The notes: generated by a model from the letters alone, not told the origin. DNA of 51,796 nucleotides from Gammaproteobacteria bacterium RIFCSPHIGHO2_12_FULL_37_14 (GCA_001801485.1 MGXV01000073.1:1-51796), one strand, 5' to 3'; positions 26,886 through 35,448 are shown, numbered from the stretch's first letter. Numbers and translations: made by a program.

Positions 26886-28295
26886 ATGAAAAAAAATCAT
26901 CAAAAAAACATAATCTCATCTATTGTGTTGGTCACTGCAATGACATGCACGCAAAGCACGCTTGCATTAGATATTATTCCCGCAAACTCGCATTATTATT
27001 ATCAATTAGGCGGTGGTTCTGTTATTAGTGTACCGCCCGTTACAAATCAAACTGTCATTGTCATTGGCGGTGATTCAAATACAAATTTAGATTACAGCTG
27101 CTCTGGTTTTAATCCTTCTGTTTCCATCGCCAATACATTAAATAATATCGAAGGCTCACTGCAAGGCATTTCAGGTACGATTATTAGCTCACTCACGGGT
27201 GCCGTTATCTCATTGCCTATGTATTTATTATCAAAATCCAATAAAGATTTATATAATTTAATTGAAAATACGATGTCCGGTGCTGAGGATGCTTTTCGTT
27301 TTTCAACAAAATCCTGTCAGGATGCGCTCAATTCAGTGCGTGATGGAAAATCCCCCTATCAAAACTGGTTCGCTATTTCAGATTCTCAAGGTTGGTTAAA
27401 TAGTGCGAAGCAAGCACAGCAGGGACAGTCTGTTGATATTAATACAGTGCGAACACAGATCGCAAAAAACCCTGAACAATACGGTGTGCCGTGGGTACAC
27501 AAAGGGCAAAATTCTGCGGGCACAGTCGGAAATCAAGTGCCGATTAAAGTAATTTACGATGTGGTTGTTGCAGGATTTAATGTCACCGTTGATCCAACGC
27601 TTCCATTGGATTCAAAGACAACGCAAGCACCAACCAGTAGTGGTTTATCGCGTTATTGGAGTAACGCCGATGCTGCAGGAAAATGGGCGCGCCTTGTGTT
27701 GGGTGATATCACGATTTCTGCAAACACAGATAATCAGCAAACGGATCGTGGCATGGGTCTGATGACTGTTGTGCAAACATGTCCTGATTCAGCTGATAAT
27801 AATCTCACATGTGCAAAAACAATCGCACAAAATTTAGAAAATATCGTGCAAGAATCTTCCTCGCCAACTGCATCTGAACTTCAATCGGTAAGCTCCAGTG
27901 AATTAATGGCAACACCCGCATTAATCGATGGTATTCGAAATAAAGATACGCAAGATCAGGCAATTGCTATTAGCAAATGGAGTCAGGATGTTGCTATTCA
28001 AAATATTGTTGATGAAAGCTTGACGCTCAGACGATTATTAATTGCAGGTTCACAAACACAAAGCGTGCAAAATTTAAAACCCGCATTAACTGCTGTGAAC
28101 CACGCAGAAAATGAATTAAATCAAGATATTCAAAATATTTTATTTCAATTCAAAGTGCGTCAAACACTCATGACTAATACTGCAGAAACAATTTTAAATG
28201 ACCAATCACAATCAGAATTAAGTGCTGTGTCGCAGCAAAATAAAACACAATCTCCAGCTATGGTGAATGGTTCTGTTTATACCAAGGATCAATAA
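26886..28295 (+). CDS. conjugation protein, TraH-like (TIGR03755/PFL_4711)
   Basis: About 470 residues with a signal peptide (SSIVLVTAMTCTQSTLA) and family blocks YYYQLGGGSVISVPP, GRLYSCSGFNPSVSI-type and CSGFNPSVSIANTLNNIEGS, then YRISAGAEDAF-like CQDALN. It is a periplasmic pilus-assembly protein of GI-type systems. I place the start at 26886 (GGGA nine bases before); an upstream ATG at 26871 adds five residues. Confidence 0.78.
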   Translation: MKKNHQKNIISSIVLVTAMTCTQSTLALDIIPANSHYYYQLGGGSVISVPPVTNQTVIVIGGDSNTNLDYSCSGFNPSVSIANTLNNIEGSLQGISGTIISSLTGAVISLPMYLLSKSNKDLYNLIENTMSGAEDAFRFSTKSCQDALNSVRDGKSPYQNWFAISDSQGWLNSAKQAQQGQSVDINTVRTQIAKNPEQYGVPWVHKGQNSAGTVGNQVPIKVIYDVVVAGFNVTVDPTLPLDSKTTQAPTSSGLSRYWSNADAAGKWARLVLGDITISANTDNQQTDRGMGLMTVVQTCPDSADNNLTCAKTIAQNLENIVQESSSPTASELQSVSSSELMATPALIDGIRNKDTQDQAIAISKWSQDVAIQNIVDESLTLRRLLIAGSQTQSVQNLKPALTAVNHAENELNQDIQNILFQFKVRQTLMTNTAETILNDQSQSELSAVSQQNKTQSPAMVNGSVYTKDQ

Positions 28296-28297
28296 TT

Positions 28298-29866
28298 ATG
28301 ATGGTAAATGGACCGCTTGAAATATATGGTACTGTAATCGGTATAAAATTGTTCGATGCACTTTTTAATATTTTAGCGTCGATGGGCGTTATTTTTATAC
28401 CACTGCTTATTCTGATTTTTGAAAACATTACAAAACCATATGAATCAGAAATTGAAAATGGTGCTGCAACATCACTGCGGCGTGTACTTATTCATTTCTT
28501 TTTGTGGGTATTTACGGTGATGTTATTTGTAGCGCCAACCTGGAGTTTAGATGCAACTGCGATTACGTACAAACCAGTTTGTAGCGCTTCCGCTGTTACT
28601 TCCACATTTGGAGACACAGGAACCACTTACGATAATGCATTTGAAAATTTAGATTATTCTGATTTAAGAATCCCAATCATGATGGGATTTGTGCTTGATG
28701 GCATGTCTGGATTTACGAATGCTGCAATCACATCTCTGCCTTGTAAAACAGATGTTGAGCAAATGCAAAATACGATTGATACAACGCGTTTAACGCCTAA
28801 ATTATCCGATCAAATATCTCGCTTTCAAAATGAGTGTTTTGCACCTGCTAAAGCACAGTTTGACAATCAAACACCGGATAAATCCGAGTATAAAAGTGAG
28901 ATGAAAGAATACGGTGGTACAACTGATTTATCATGGATTGGCTCGCATGTATTTCAAACGCTCTATTACGGGCAAATTTACCCAACCAAGCCTGTGCCTG
29001 ATTTTCCTGCTAACTCATTCCCAGGACAGTATCAGGCATATAACGAGCAGCAAGGCGTTGCGCCATCACAATGGGGATACCCTGATTGTGAAACGTGGTG
29101 GACTGATTCACAGGATGGGTTGCAAGCAAAATTAGTAAATTTGGCAAGCAAGCATGATCCGCAAAATCCGCACTTGGGCAATGTGCCATTAACGGACGAA
29201 GTCTCTGCTTATCTTGCCAACGTAAAACGTTTTACACACATGGGATCACAAGTCACCTCGGATGATGTGATATCTCATGACATGCTGTATGACGTTGGCA
29301 GTAACTCGGGTTTTGGTCGTGACTATACTGGATGGATGAAAGATGAAGACACCCCGATTGGCATGGAAAATAGCGGCGCACAACGTGTTGCAGCTAATGT
29401 TGCAGCCAATGTCGGTCAAGCAGTTGATGCTGCGATGTCAGTTGTTAAGCGTGCTGAAATCGCGCAAGAAATACCTATTTTACAAGCTGTTTTAATTTCA
29501 TTGGGATTAGCATTAGGTCCGATGATTATTATTGTCGGCATGATGACGGGTCGATCCATCAGTGTAATTTTTACCTATTATTTTTTAATCGGCAGCCTGT
29601 TGTTTATGACCTTTATTGAAAAATTTATTCATTATCTTGAGCTATCCCTTCATGCCAGTCAAAACAACGGTATTTATGCGATGGGAAATAATTTGGTGAT
29701 GTATAACGTTTTTACAAAATTATATTTCTATGCGCCGATGTTGTATCTCATGTTGATGTCGATTGCGGGGGTTGGGCTGGGGAATTCTATCGGAAAAGCA
29801 TTTTCCGATAGTAGTTCCGGCAGTTTAAATGGCCTAGCAGACAAAGCAATTGGAAAATTACTTTAA
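28298..29866 (+). CDS. traG: conjugation protein TraG (N-terminal domain family)
   Basis: 522 residues with membrane spans at the N-terminus (DALFNILASMGVIFIPLLILIF, LIHFFLWVFTVMLFVAPTW) and near the C-terminus (ILQAVLISLGLALGPMIIIVG, SVIFTYYFLIGSLLFM, MLYLMLMSIAGVGLGNSIGK). Several Cys residues in the middle (PVCSAS, LPCKTD, NECFAP, YPDCETWW) are typical. This is the short GI-type form without the long C-terminal entry-exclusion domain of F TraG. It has roles in pilus assembly and mating-pair stabilisation. Confidence 0.85.
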   Translation: MMVNGPLEIYGTVIGIKLFDALFNILASMGVIFIPLLILIFENITKPYESEIENGAATSLRRVLIHFFLWVFTVMLFVAPTWSLDATAITYKPVCSASAVTSTFGDTGTTYDNAFENLDYSDLRIPIMMGFVLDGMSGFTNAAITSLPCKTDVEQMQNTIDTTRLTPKLSDQISRFQNECFAPAKAQFDNQTPDKSEYKSEMKEYGGTTDLSWIGSHVFQTLYYGQIYPTKPVPDFPANSFPGQYQAYNEQQGVAPSQWGYPDCETWWTDSQDGLQAKLVNLASKHDPQNPHLGNVPLTDEVSAYLANVKRFTHMGSQVTSDDVISHDMLYDVGSNSGFGRDYTGWMKDEDTPIGMENSGAQRVAANVAANVGQAVDAAMSVVKRAEIAQEIPILQAVLISLGLALGPMIIIVGMMTGRSISVIFTYYFLIGSLLFMTFIEKFIHYLELSLHASQNNGIYAMGNNLVMYNVFTKLYFYAPMLYLMLMSIAGVGLGNSIGKAFSDSSSGSLNGLADKAIGKLL

Positions 29867-30083
29867 AGGTGAAACAAACATATGTGCAAAATATTCAATT
29901 TTCAGTATCGCCATGAATCGGGCACGCAAGAATCAATTCTATCGGACGTACTTTCTTTTTTTAAACTGAAAATAAAGCATCCGAGGATAAAACACAGATA
30001 TAAGGCATAGAAAAAATAAAATAAAACAAACTTTGTAACCTTAAATGCTGTTATAAAAATTTTTTTAGACATGAGCTTCTCGA
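29867..30083. other. gap in the conjugation operon with two overlapping small frames
   Basis: This is the only sizeable gap in the operon before 33872. The plus strand has a 42-codon frame (29882-30010, MCKIFNFQYRHESG, AAAGGTG upstream). The minus strand has a 56-codon frame (30072 down to 29902, MSKKIFITAFKVTK) with one strong hydrophobic helix (FVLFYFFYALYLCFILGCFI) and a poor AGAAG site. Either could be real, not likely both. I annotate neither as a gene. Confidence 0.4.
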
Positions 30084-30443
30084 ATGAAAGAAAACGATAA
30101 AAAAAATAGCAATCAGCACGATTTTAAATATCGTCTGTTATCCATAACAGTTATATTTTCAATAGTGCTGATTCTATTTTTTATCACAATCAATATTTCA
30201 GATTTCGCTGGCATTCATCATCTGATTTTTGATCTTAATGATTTTATTAAAAATCATCAGCTTGCTTTTTTATTGTGGCATATTTTGATCATTATCACAA
30301 TTTATGCGGGATGGGGATTTAAAGTTAACAAAGATGCCAAAAAATTTAATCTATCAAATGCACAAACAAAAAAAGCAAAGCAATTTCGGTATTGGATGAT
30401 CGCATTTATTGTGATTTTTGATTTATTAACGCACTTATATTGA
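30084..30443 (+). CDS. small three-span membrane protein in the conjugation operon
   Basis: 119 residues with hydrophobic spans at about 20-40 (ITVIFSIVLILFFITINIS), 60-78 (LAFLLWHILIIITIYAGWG) and 103-117 (YWMIAFIVIFDLLTHL). It lies ten bases before traD. I do not recognise the family; it may be a membrane partner of the coupling protein. Confidence 0.6.
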   Translation: MKENDKKNSNQHDFKYRLLSITVIFSIVLILFFITINISDFAGIHHLIFDLNDFIKNHQLAFLLWHILIIITIYAGWGFKVNKDAKKFNLSNAQTKKAKQFRYWMIAFIVIFDLLTHLY

Positions 30444-30453
30444 GAGAAAGGCA

Positions 30454-32454
30454 ATGAGATCAAAGCATGCATTTGAAAATTACTTAAGAACACCTTATGA
30501 ATTTTTAATCTCACTATGTGCTTTTACTTTCTCGATTATTTTTTTGATTAATTGGAACTTTTTAGTGCTTGATGAGCACTTTTCAAAAGCCATTGCACTG
30601 GCATTTTTTGTCTTTGGCATTATTCGCGCTTATCAAGGCATGCAAATTTTTCTGTTTAAAAAAAGGTTGCTGGTATTAAAGCCATTTTCAATGCAAACAA
30701 CTGATGTCCCTCTTTCTAAAAAATATTTATATATCGGCAGGGGCTTTAAATGGCTTCCAATGCATCGTCAGCGATTAAATTTATTATCTTTGGCGCAAAA
30801 TCAGCGCTTTCTGCAAAAAAGTTTTGCCTATCGATTTATGCAGCAACGTGAACGTGAAAATCAAAACGGTATTGCATCGATGCTTTGCAAAATACCATTT
30901 TCACCATTTAAAGCATTGCCTGATATAGGTGGAAAGCCTTGGATACATGGCGTTGGATCAAAGTCTGAGCGAGCAGTTTTTTTAAATCAATCCAATCGTA
31001 ATGCACACGAATGCATTTTTGGCATGACGCGTGTTGGTAAAACACGTTATTTATCCATTAAAGTCAATCAAGATATTAGAAATGGTGAATCCATTTTAGT
31101 GATCGATCCTAAAGGCGATTTTGAAGTAATACAAGATATGTATTGTGCGGCAAAAGCCGCTGGCAGATTAGATGATTTCATTATTTCGCATTTTGGATTT
31201 CCTGACATTTGCGCTAGATACAATCCGCTCTCATCATTTACAAATGTGAGCGAGGTTGCAAGTCGTGTAACCAGTGCTATTTCTCAAACAGGAGAAGGGA
31301 AGGTTTTTAAAGATTTTGCCTGGCAATATGTAAACGTGGTCGCAAAATGTCTGCATGAATTATTTGAGCCTATCAACTACAAAACAATCTCGTTTTATAT
31401 CAAGCGACCCGAGATTTTACTTAGTTTATATGTCGATAAAATATTTCCAGAAATTGAGCCTGATTTTTTAGATAAAGTTCAGGAAATAATTGACGAAAAT
31501 GATAGTCGCATTGATCGTCAAGGTAATCCGCTTGAACCCTTGGCGAGATCAGTTGCCATTAAACGTTATTTAGAGGGTTATATTGAATCGCATATTGGTA
31601 AAGATTTCGAAAAATTATTGGATAGCATTATCGTACCGCTTTATAACGCCGCCACATTGGATAAAACCTATTACGATAAAATTACTGCTAGTATCGGTCC
31701 AGTGCTTGATAAAATCAATCAAACCTCTGCGCAAGGCGTTTTCTCATTTGACGATAATCAAGAATTACCTATCATTCATTTGGAAAATATCATCGCTAAA
31801 AAGCAAATTGTGTATATCGGACTTGATTCACTTACCAATCAAGATATGGCAGAAGCCGTTGGGCAAGCCATCATTGCTGATTTGGTATCACTCTGCGGCA
31901 GAATTTATACGCGAGGCGGCGCCAATCAAAGCTCGCTGTGCCTTCACTGCGATGAATTTAGCAATATTGTGCGTGATGAATTCGTCAACCTATTAAATAA
32001 AGCCGGTGGTGCGGGCATTAAAGTATCAGCTTACACACAAACAATTAATGATCTGGGTGCTGCTTTTAGTGGAAATGCCGATAAAGCAAAAATGCTCATG
32101 GGAAATTTTGGAACATTGACCATGTTGCGTGTTAGTAATGAGGATACTGCCTCATTATTTACCAAATGTGTTGAGCAAATAAAAACGCGATCCAAAGTGC
32201 CATTTACCATGTCAAATGATAAATCGGAAAGTCAAAATGGTGAGCTTTTTACAACCAACAACTCAGACCAAATATCAGAAGAAAAAGTCAGTATTGTTGA
32301 GGTTAATGATTTGTTTTCCCTCCCAAAAGGGCAGGCGTTTGTGATGACCAATGGTGGTGAGATTTACAAGATACGCATTCCACTTCCCAAAAACGATGGC
32401 AGTGCACCAACATCATTTGAATCTATTTTAAGACAGGTGAACAAATGCGAATAA
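30454..32454 (+). CDS. traD: type IV coupling protein TraD (TIGR03743, SXT/TOL type)
   Basis: The 666-residue ATPase recruits the relaxase-DNA complex to the conjugation channel. Two N-terminal spans (FLISLCAFTFSIIFLINW, AIALAFFVFGIIRAY) anchor it. Walker A GMTRVGKT is at 190-197, the strand ILVIDPKGDFEV follows, and Walker B LCLHCDEF comes later. The segment ARYNPLSSFTNVSEVASRV matches the SXT-type family. It overlaps the Dsb-like gene by ten bases. No relaxase gene is found nearby. Confidence 0.92.
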   Translation: MRSKHAFENYLRTPYEFLISLCAFTFSIIFLINWNFLVLDEHFSKAIALAFFVFGIIRAYQGMQIFLFKKRLLVLKPFSMQTTDVPLSKKYLYIGRGFKWLPMHRQRLNLLSLAQNQRFLQKSFAYRFMQQRERENQNGIASMLCKIPFSPFKALPDIGGKPWIHGVGSKSERAVFLNQSNRNAHECIFGMTRVGKTRYLSIKVNQDIRNGESILVIDPKGDFEVIQDMYCAAKAAGRLDDFIISHFGFPDICARYNPLSSFTNVSEVASRVTSAISQTGEGKVFKDFAWQYVNVVAKCLHELFEPINYKTISFYIKRPEILLSLYVDKIFPEIEPDFLDKVQEIIDENDSRIDRQGNPLEPLARSVAIKRYLEGYIESHIGKDFEKLLDSIIVPLYNAATLDKTYYDKITASIGPVLDKINQTSAQGVFSFDDNQELPIIHLENIIAKKQIVYIGLDSLTNQDMAEAVGQAIIADLVSLCGRIYTRGGANQSSLCLHCDEFSNIVRDEFVNLLNKAGGAGIKVSAYTQTINDLGAAFSGNADKAKMLMGNFGTLTMLRVSNEDTASLFTKCVEQIKTRSKVPFTMSNDKSESQNGELFTTNNSDQISEEKVSIVEVNDLFSLPKGQAFVMTNGGEIYKIRIPLPKNDGSAPTSFESILRQVNKCE

Positions 32455-33005
32455 TTTTATTGTTTATTTTTCTCGGTATTTCAGTAAATGCTTTTTCTGC
32501 CGTTATTGAAGGCAATCCAACTGGAAAAGTCACGATGATCGAGATATTCGACTATCAATGCATTTATTGTCACAACGCCTATCCAAAAGTATTAAAACTC
32601 ATGGATAAAAACCCTGACTTAAAGATACGACTTATGCCAGTTGCGATTTTAAATCAATTATCGTTGTATGAAGCGGCTGCGGCAATTACTGCTGCACGTT
32701 ATCCGAGTAAATTTCAGGAATATACGGATATGGCAATGATGGCAAATCCATTAAATAAAAATGAGATCACAACAGATTTAAACAATTTGCATTTGAATTC
32801 ACCTGATTTTAAAAAACAAATGCATTCGCAAGACGTTGAAAATCAATTAATGCAAGGATTGCAATTTTTACGCCTTGAAAAGGCAAGCACGCCTTTATTT
32901 ATCATATACCCAAGCAATAATCCTAAAATATCGGCTGTTTTGAAAGGCGATCAGAGGCTGTCAACGCTGCAAAAAGCAATCAGTGAAGCAGGAGAGAGCG
33001 CATGA
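32445..33005 (+). CDS. periplasmic thiol-disulfide protein, DsbA/DsbC-like
   Basis: 186 residues with a signal peptide (LLFIFLGISVNAFS), then IEIFDYQCIYCHNAYPKVLK with a CIYC redox motif and a cis-proline block ASTPLFIIYP, i.e. a DsbA-type thioredoxin fold. It probably forms or isomerises disulfides in the Cys-rich TraU-, TraH- and TraG-like proteins of the same operon. Confidence 0.88.
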   Translation: MRIILLFIFLGISVNAFSAVIEGNPTGKVTMIEIFDYQCIYCHNAYPKVLKLMDKNPDLKIRLMPVAILNQLSLYEAAAAITAARYPSKFQEYTDMAMMANPLNKNEITTDLNNLHLNSPDFKKQMHSQDVENQLMQGLQFLRLEKASTPLFIIYPSNNPKISAVLKGDQRLSTLQKAISEAGESA

Positions 33006-33520
33006 AACAGATTTTTATGTTTATACCCAAAAGCAATAAAACACTTTGGATTTTTAAATCTAAAATTAATGATAAGACACGCATAAGCATTTGTCTTAAA
33101 AAATTGGATAAATTACATAGTATTGTTAGAGATTATGATTCATTCGAAGCATTTGGATTAGGGTATTTTCAAGCACAGATTTCACAATCAATATTGTTTT
33201 TTAAACGTGAAAGCGATCGCATGAAAAAGCTCATCAAAGCCAAAACAAAATCGGATGTAACTTATGTCGGTGATTGTGGCGTGCAATATGATCTATCCAT
33301 TAACAGCACATTATCAACATCATTTTATGAATTACTACAATTATTTGATGATTTGATGTGTCTTTCAAAAACCTGTTTTGATTTAAAGATATTTGAAGAA
33401 AAAAAACTAATGTACGGAAAAATTGAGCATTATAAAAAATGTATCAAGATGATTATTCATAATGTTTGTCAATATAAAATATCAACTAACACAAAAACAA
33501 AAGAGGTTGCGCATGTTTAA
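33002..33520 (+). CDS. hypothetical conjugation-operon protein
   Basis: 172 residues, basic and helical, with no signal peptide. The part DVTYVGDCGVQYDLSINSTL and the following helices vaguely recall the TIGR03761/DUF1845 (AcaB-like) proteins of conjugative elements, but I am not sure. It overlaps the Dsb-like gene by four bases (ATGA) and the Sel1-like gene by eight. Confidence 0.5.
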   Translation: MKQIFMFIPKSNKTLWIFKSKINDKTRISICLKKLDKLHSIVRDYDSFEAFGLGYFQAQISQSILFFKRESDRMKKLIKAKTKSDVTYVGDCGVQYDLSINSTLSTSFYELLQLFDDLMCLSKTCFDLKIFEEKKLMYGKIEHYKKCIKMIIHNVCQYKISTNTKTKEVAHV

Positions 33521-33872
33521 GAAAATTGTAAAAAATATTTCAAAAAATATGGAACATAAGGCAAATAAAAAAGAGTATTTTTTAGCAAGCCGATATGCCG
33601 AATTGGGTAATAAAACCTGGCAGTTTTTGCTGGCAAAAATGTATGAGACTGGAACGACAGTTGTGACAAAAGACATACTTACTGCTTATGTCTGGTATTA
33701 TTTTTCGAATCAAAATGGAATGAAAGAGGCCGAAGAACGATTGATGTTATTAAAATCGCAATTATCAAATGAACAATTGAATGAAGCAAACGATATCATT
33801 TCAAGAAACATGCATTATGTTAACCAAAAAACAAAAAACTTATTAGTTATGATGAAGCGCTTATTTTGTTAA
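33513..33872 (+). CDS. short Sel1-like repeat protein
   Basis: 119 residues containing YFLASRYAELGNKTWQFLLA and MYETGTTVVTKDILTAYVWY, which read as two Sel1-like helical hairpins (the AA..G...Aq..La.mYe.G..v..d...A..W pattern). Such proteins are adaptors for protein contacts. The ATG at 33513 has GAGG seven bases before it and overlaps the previous stop. It is the last gene of the long operon. A fragment of a similar protein is at 36949-37176. Confidence 0.7.
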   Translation: MFKKIVKNISKNMEHKANKKEYFLASRYAELGNKTWQFLLAKMYETGTTVVTKDILTAYVWYYFSNQNGMKEAEERLMLLKSQLSNEQLNEANDIISRNMHYVNQKTKNLLVMMKRLFC

Positions 33873-33900
33873 AAACACTGGTTTTTAAGTGAATTTTTGA

Positions 33901-33906
33901 TATAAT
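33901..33906 (+). promoter_or_regulatory. promoter -10 element ahead of the ribozyme
   Basis: TATAAT, an exact sigma-70 -10 consensus, lies 29 bases after the Sel1-like stop. The predicted start at about 33913 is only six bases before ribozyme helix I, so the ribozyme would be the 5' end of the transcript. The -35 region (around 33878-33883) is weak. Confidence 0.55.
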
Positions 33907-33918
33907 AGGCTGTTATAA

Positions 33919-33984
33919 AAGTAGTACTGATGAGCGTCTGAAATGACGCGAAACGCAATCAAGTCATTGATGCGTCTATTACTT
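33919..33984 (+). ncRNA. hammerhead ribozyme (type I, helix I open)
   Basis: All core bases are present and in order. Helix I is AAGTAGTA (33919-33926) paired with TATTACTT (33977-33984), with one G-T wobble. The core CTGATGA is at 33927-33933. Helix II is GCGTC (33934-33938) and GACGC (33945-33949) with loop TGAAAT. GAAA is at 33950-33953. Helix III is ACGCAATCAA paired with TTGATGCGT (33953-33975), with one bulged A and a GTCA loop. The GUC cleavage triplet is 33974-33976, so self-cleavage is predicted between 33976 and 33977. A possible outer extension pairs 33908-33913 with 33994-33999. Confidence 0.88.
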
Positions 33985-34256
33985 AAATCACGCACAGTCC
34001 AATGCTTCGTGAACCTAACGAAAGTTAGCCTGACTCCTGAAAATTCCATTCAAATAAACTGAATTATTGTTTTTTTAAAAAACAGTGGCTGTGAATGGCG
34101 TTTTCATCAATTTAATTTGTTTTAAAATTTAACATCTATTTTTGATGTTTTCGTTCTTTAAAAATTTAGCTTGTGCGTCTTAAGTTATCTTAGCATGCCT
34201 ATTGGGGAAATTTGATTTTCCCTGATGGGTAAATCTTATTTTTCTTTTGGGTTTTA
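33985..34256 (+). other. non-coding stretch after the ribozyme
   Basis: No gene is seen. It carries a stable small hairpin CTAAC-GAAA-GTTAG (about 34016-34029) with a GNRA loop, a T7 tract near 34070, distant CCATTCA/TGAATGG arms around it, and an AACATC/GATGTT hairpin followed by T-rich sequence. It then grades into the leader of the next gene, which contains a GGGAAA...TTTTCCC-type hairpin near 34204-34222. It may be the cleaved, stable 3' product of the ribozyme transcript or a long 5' leader. Confidence 0.45.
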
Positions 34257-34276
34257 TTAACTAAAAAGGAGAAATA
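34257..34276 (+). promoter_or_regulatory. duplicated leader element, copy 1
   Basis: TTAACTAAAAAGGAGAAATA, holding a strong AGGAG ribosome site, precedes the GTG start by two bases. Almost the same element (one mismatch) precedes the next gene at 34772-34791, and both have GGGA/TCCC-type hairpins upstream. The shared leader suggests common post-transcriptional control of the two genes. Confidence 0.65.
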
Positions 34277-34278
34277 AG

Positions 34279-34692
34279 GTGAGTGCTTATATACTGGATA
34301 AAAAATCATTTGATGCTTTAGTATATGCTGCTACAGATGGATATTGTGATAGATATACACCAAAGCGAAAATTTGTTTTTGCTCATCGCAATATTAGAGT
34401 CGAATTGACAGAAAATGAACTTGGGCAACTTCTTGTCGATCAAAATTATGAGTCTTTTAATTATCGTTATAGTAAGTCTCAAAAACCTTATCTATACAAA
34501 TATGAATATGATTCTGTTTTTGAAACGTTTAAACCAGTTGATTTTTTTAAACTATGCGATTGTTATGAGTATCAAAGTTGTGAAACAAATGAGTATGCTA
34601 ATTCAGTTGCGGATCGCGCAATTTTTTCATTACGAAAGCAATTGATACGCGCATTGCCTGGTTATGAAGATGCGGCGTGGGGTCTTTGTTAA
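34279..34692 (+). CDS. conserved hypothetical protein with YEYQSCE motif
   Basis: 137 residues with a GTG start behind a strong ribosome site. I recall a widespread uncharacterised plasmid/phage family with a central CYEYQSCE motif and a C-terminal ALPGYEDAAW motif, both seen here (near 95-102 and 127-136). Its function is unknown. It precedes a second small accessory gene that has the same leader. Confidence 0.7.
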   Translation: MSAYILDKKSFDALVYAATDGYCDRYTPKRKFVFAHRNIRVELTENELGQLLVDQNYESFNYRYSKSQKPYLYKYEYDSVFETFKPVDFFKLCDCYEYQSCETNEYANSVADRAIFSLRKQLIRALPGYEDAAWGLC

Positions 34693-34771
34693 ATTTGTGA
34701 GTTGTTTTTCTAACCCAATAAGGGAATTGGATATCCCTCTTGCGGGAATTTCTTTTTCCCCTTTTATTTTT

Positions 34772-34791
34772 TTAACTAAACAGGAGAAATA
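34772..34791 (+). promoter_or_regulatory. duplicated leader element, copy 2
   Basis: TTAACTAAACAGGAGAAATA lies three bases before the ATG of the next gene. Upstream are two small hairpins (GGGAATTGGATATCCC region at 34722-34737 and GGGAA/TTCCC at 34744-34760), mirroring the arrangement of copy 1. Confidence 0.65.
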
Positions 34792-34794
34792 GTA

Positions 34795-35193
34795 ATGCGG
34801 ACTATAAATGAACAAATCTACGAAAAATTAATTCGACTGATACCAGACTTGTTGAATATGGAATCTGGTGATTACATGAAAAGCATATCGAAAGGATATA
34901 TGGATTTAAGCCTGGATATGTTGAGTAGTAATGATGACCAAATCATTATTGCGTTAGCTCATAATTACGTTTCAAACGGTGATATCGTTCCTGATCCTGA
35001 TATGGAGATTCGCATATTTAAAAATAGTAAATCTGCGGAAGCATTAACATATCAAGATATTCGGACATATGATTGTGTTTATGATGATGAAAATAATGCT
35101 GACCAAAAACTTCAGAATAGTTTGAATTCATTTTTAAACACATGGCTTAAAAACTGTATAGGTCAACAGCATAAATTGATTCGTACAAGCTAA
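34795..35193 (+). CDS. hypothetical protein, DUF6908/DUF1249-like
   Basis: 132 residues. The middle part AHNYVSNGDIVPDPDMEIRI followed by AEALTYQDIRTYDCVY recalls small uncharacterised families (DUF1249, DUF6908) found on plasmids and phages. No catalytic motif is seen. A strong terminator follows the stop directly, so the transcript ends here. Confidence 0.6.
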   Translation: MRTINEQIYEKLIRLIPDLLNMESGDYMKSISKGYMDLSLDMLSSNDDQIIIALAHNYVSNGDIVPDPDMEIRIFKNSKSAEALTYQDIRTYDCVYDDENNADQKLQNSLNSFLNTWLKNCIGQQHKLIRTS

Positions 35194-35197
35194 ATAA

Positions 35198-35224
35198 AAA
35201 AAGGCGGAGTTTATCCGCCTTTTT
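35198..35224. terminator. bidirectional intrinsic terminator
   Basis: AAAAAGGCGGA and TCCGCCTTTTT form an 11-bp stem with a five-base loop, with A-tract and T-tract on the two sides. It serves the rightward gene ending at 35193 and the leftward gene ending at 35239. Confidence 0.92.
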
Positions 35225-35238
35225 ATAAATTTTTTTAA

Positions 35239-35448
35239 TTACTGTTTGATTGACCGAGCAAATAGCTTTTTAAAGTGTGGCGAAACGAATACTCTAAATG
35301 AAAAAAATCCTGCCCAATAAAGCAAACATGTTAAAAACAAAAGATCTGAATTTCCACCAATAAATTGACGACCAAATATTGCAAATAAACATCCGGTTAA
35401 AAATAGCCCCTCTGGCTTCAAAAAGTAGCAAAATATTTTTTCTATCAT
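35239..35448 (-). CDS. small membrane protein
   Basis: 69 residues starting MIEKIFCYFLKPEGLFLTGC with two hydrophobic spans (GLFLTGCLFAIFG, LLFLTCLLYWAGFFSFRVFV) and a basic tail. The ATG at 35448 has GGAG eight bases upstream; a longer frame from 35478 lacks one. Its function is unknown. It is transcribed divergently from the toxin-antitoxin operon. Confidence 0.6.
   Translation of the reverse strand: MIEKIFCYFLKPEGLFLTGCLFAIFGRQFIGGNSDLLFLTCLLYWAGFFSFRVFVSPHFKKLFARSIKQ

Noticed and set aside
14109..29866. Dot/Icm-type (type IVB) secretion cluster
   Set aside because: The lipoproteins at first suggested DotD-like genes, but the family patterns (PilL, RAQPRD, TIGR037xx series, TraC, TraU, TraG) and gene order are those of GI-type conjugation clusters; no DotB, DotC, IcmE or IcmK-like protein was seen.
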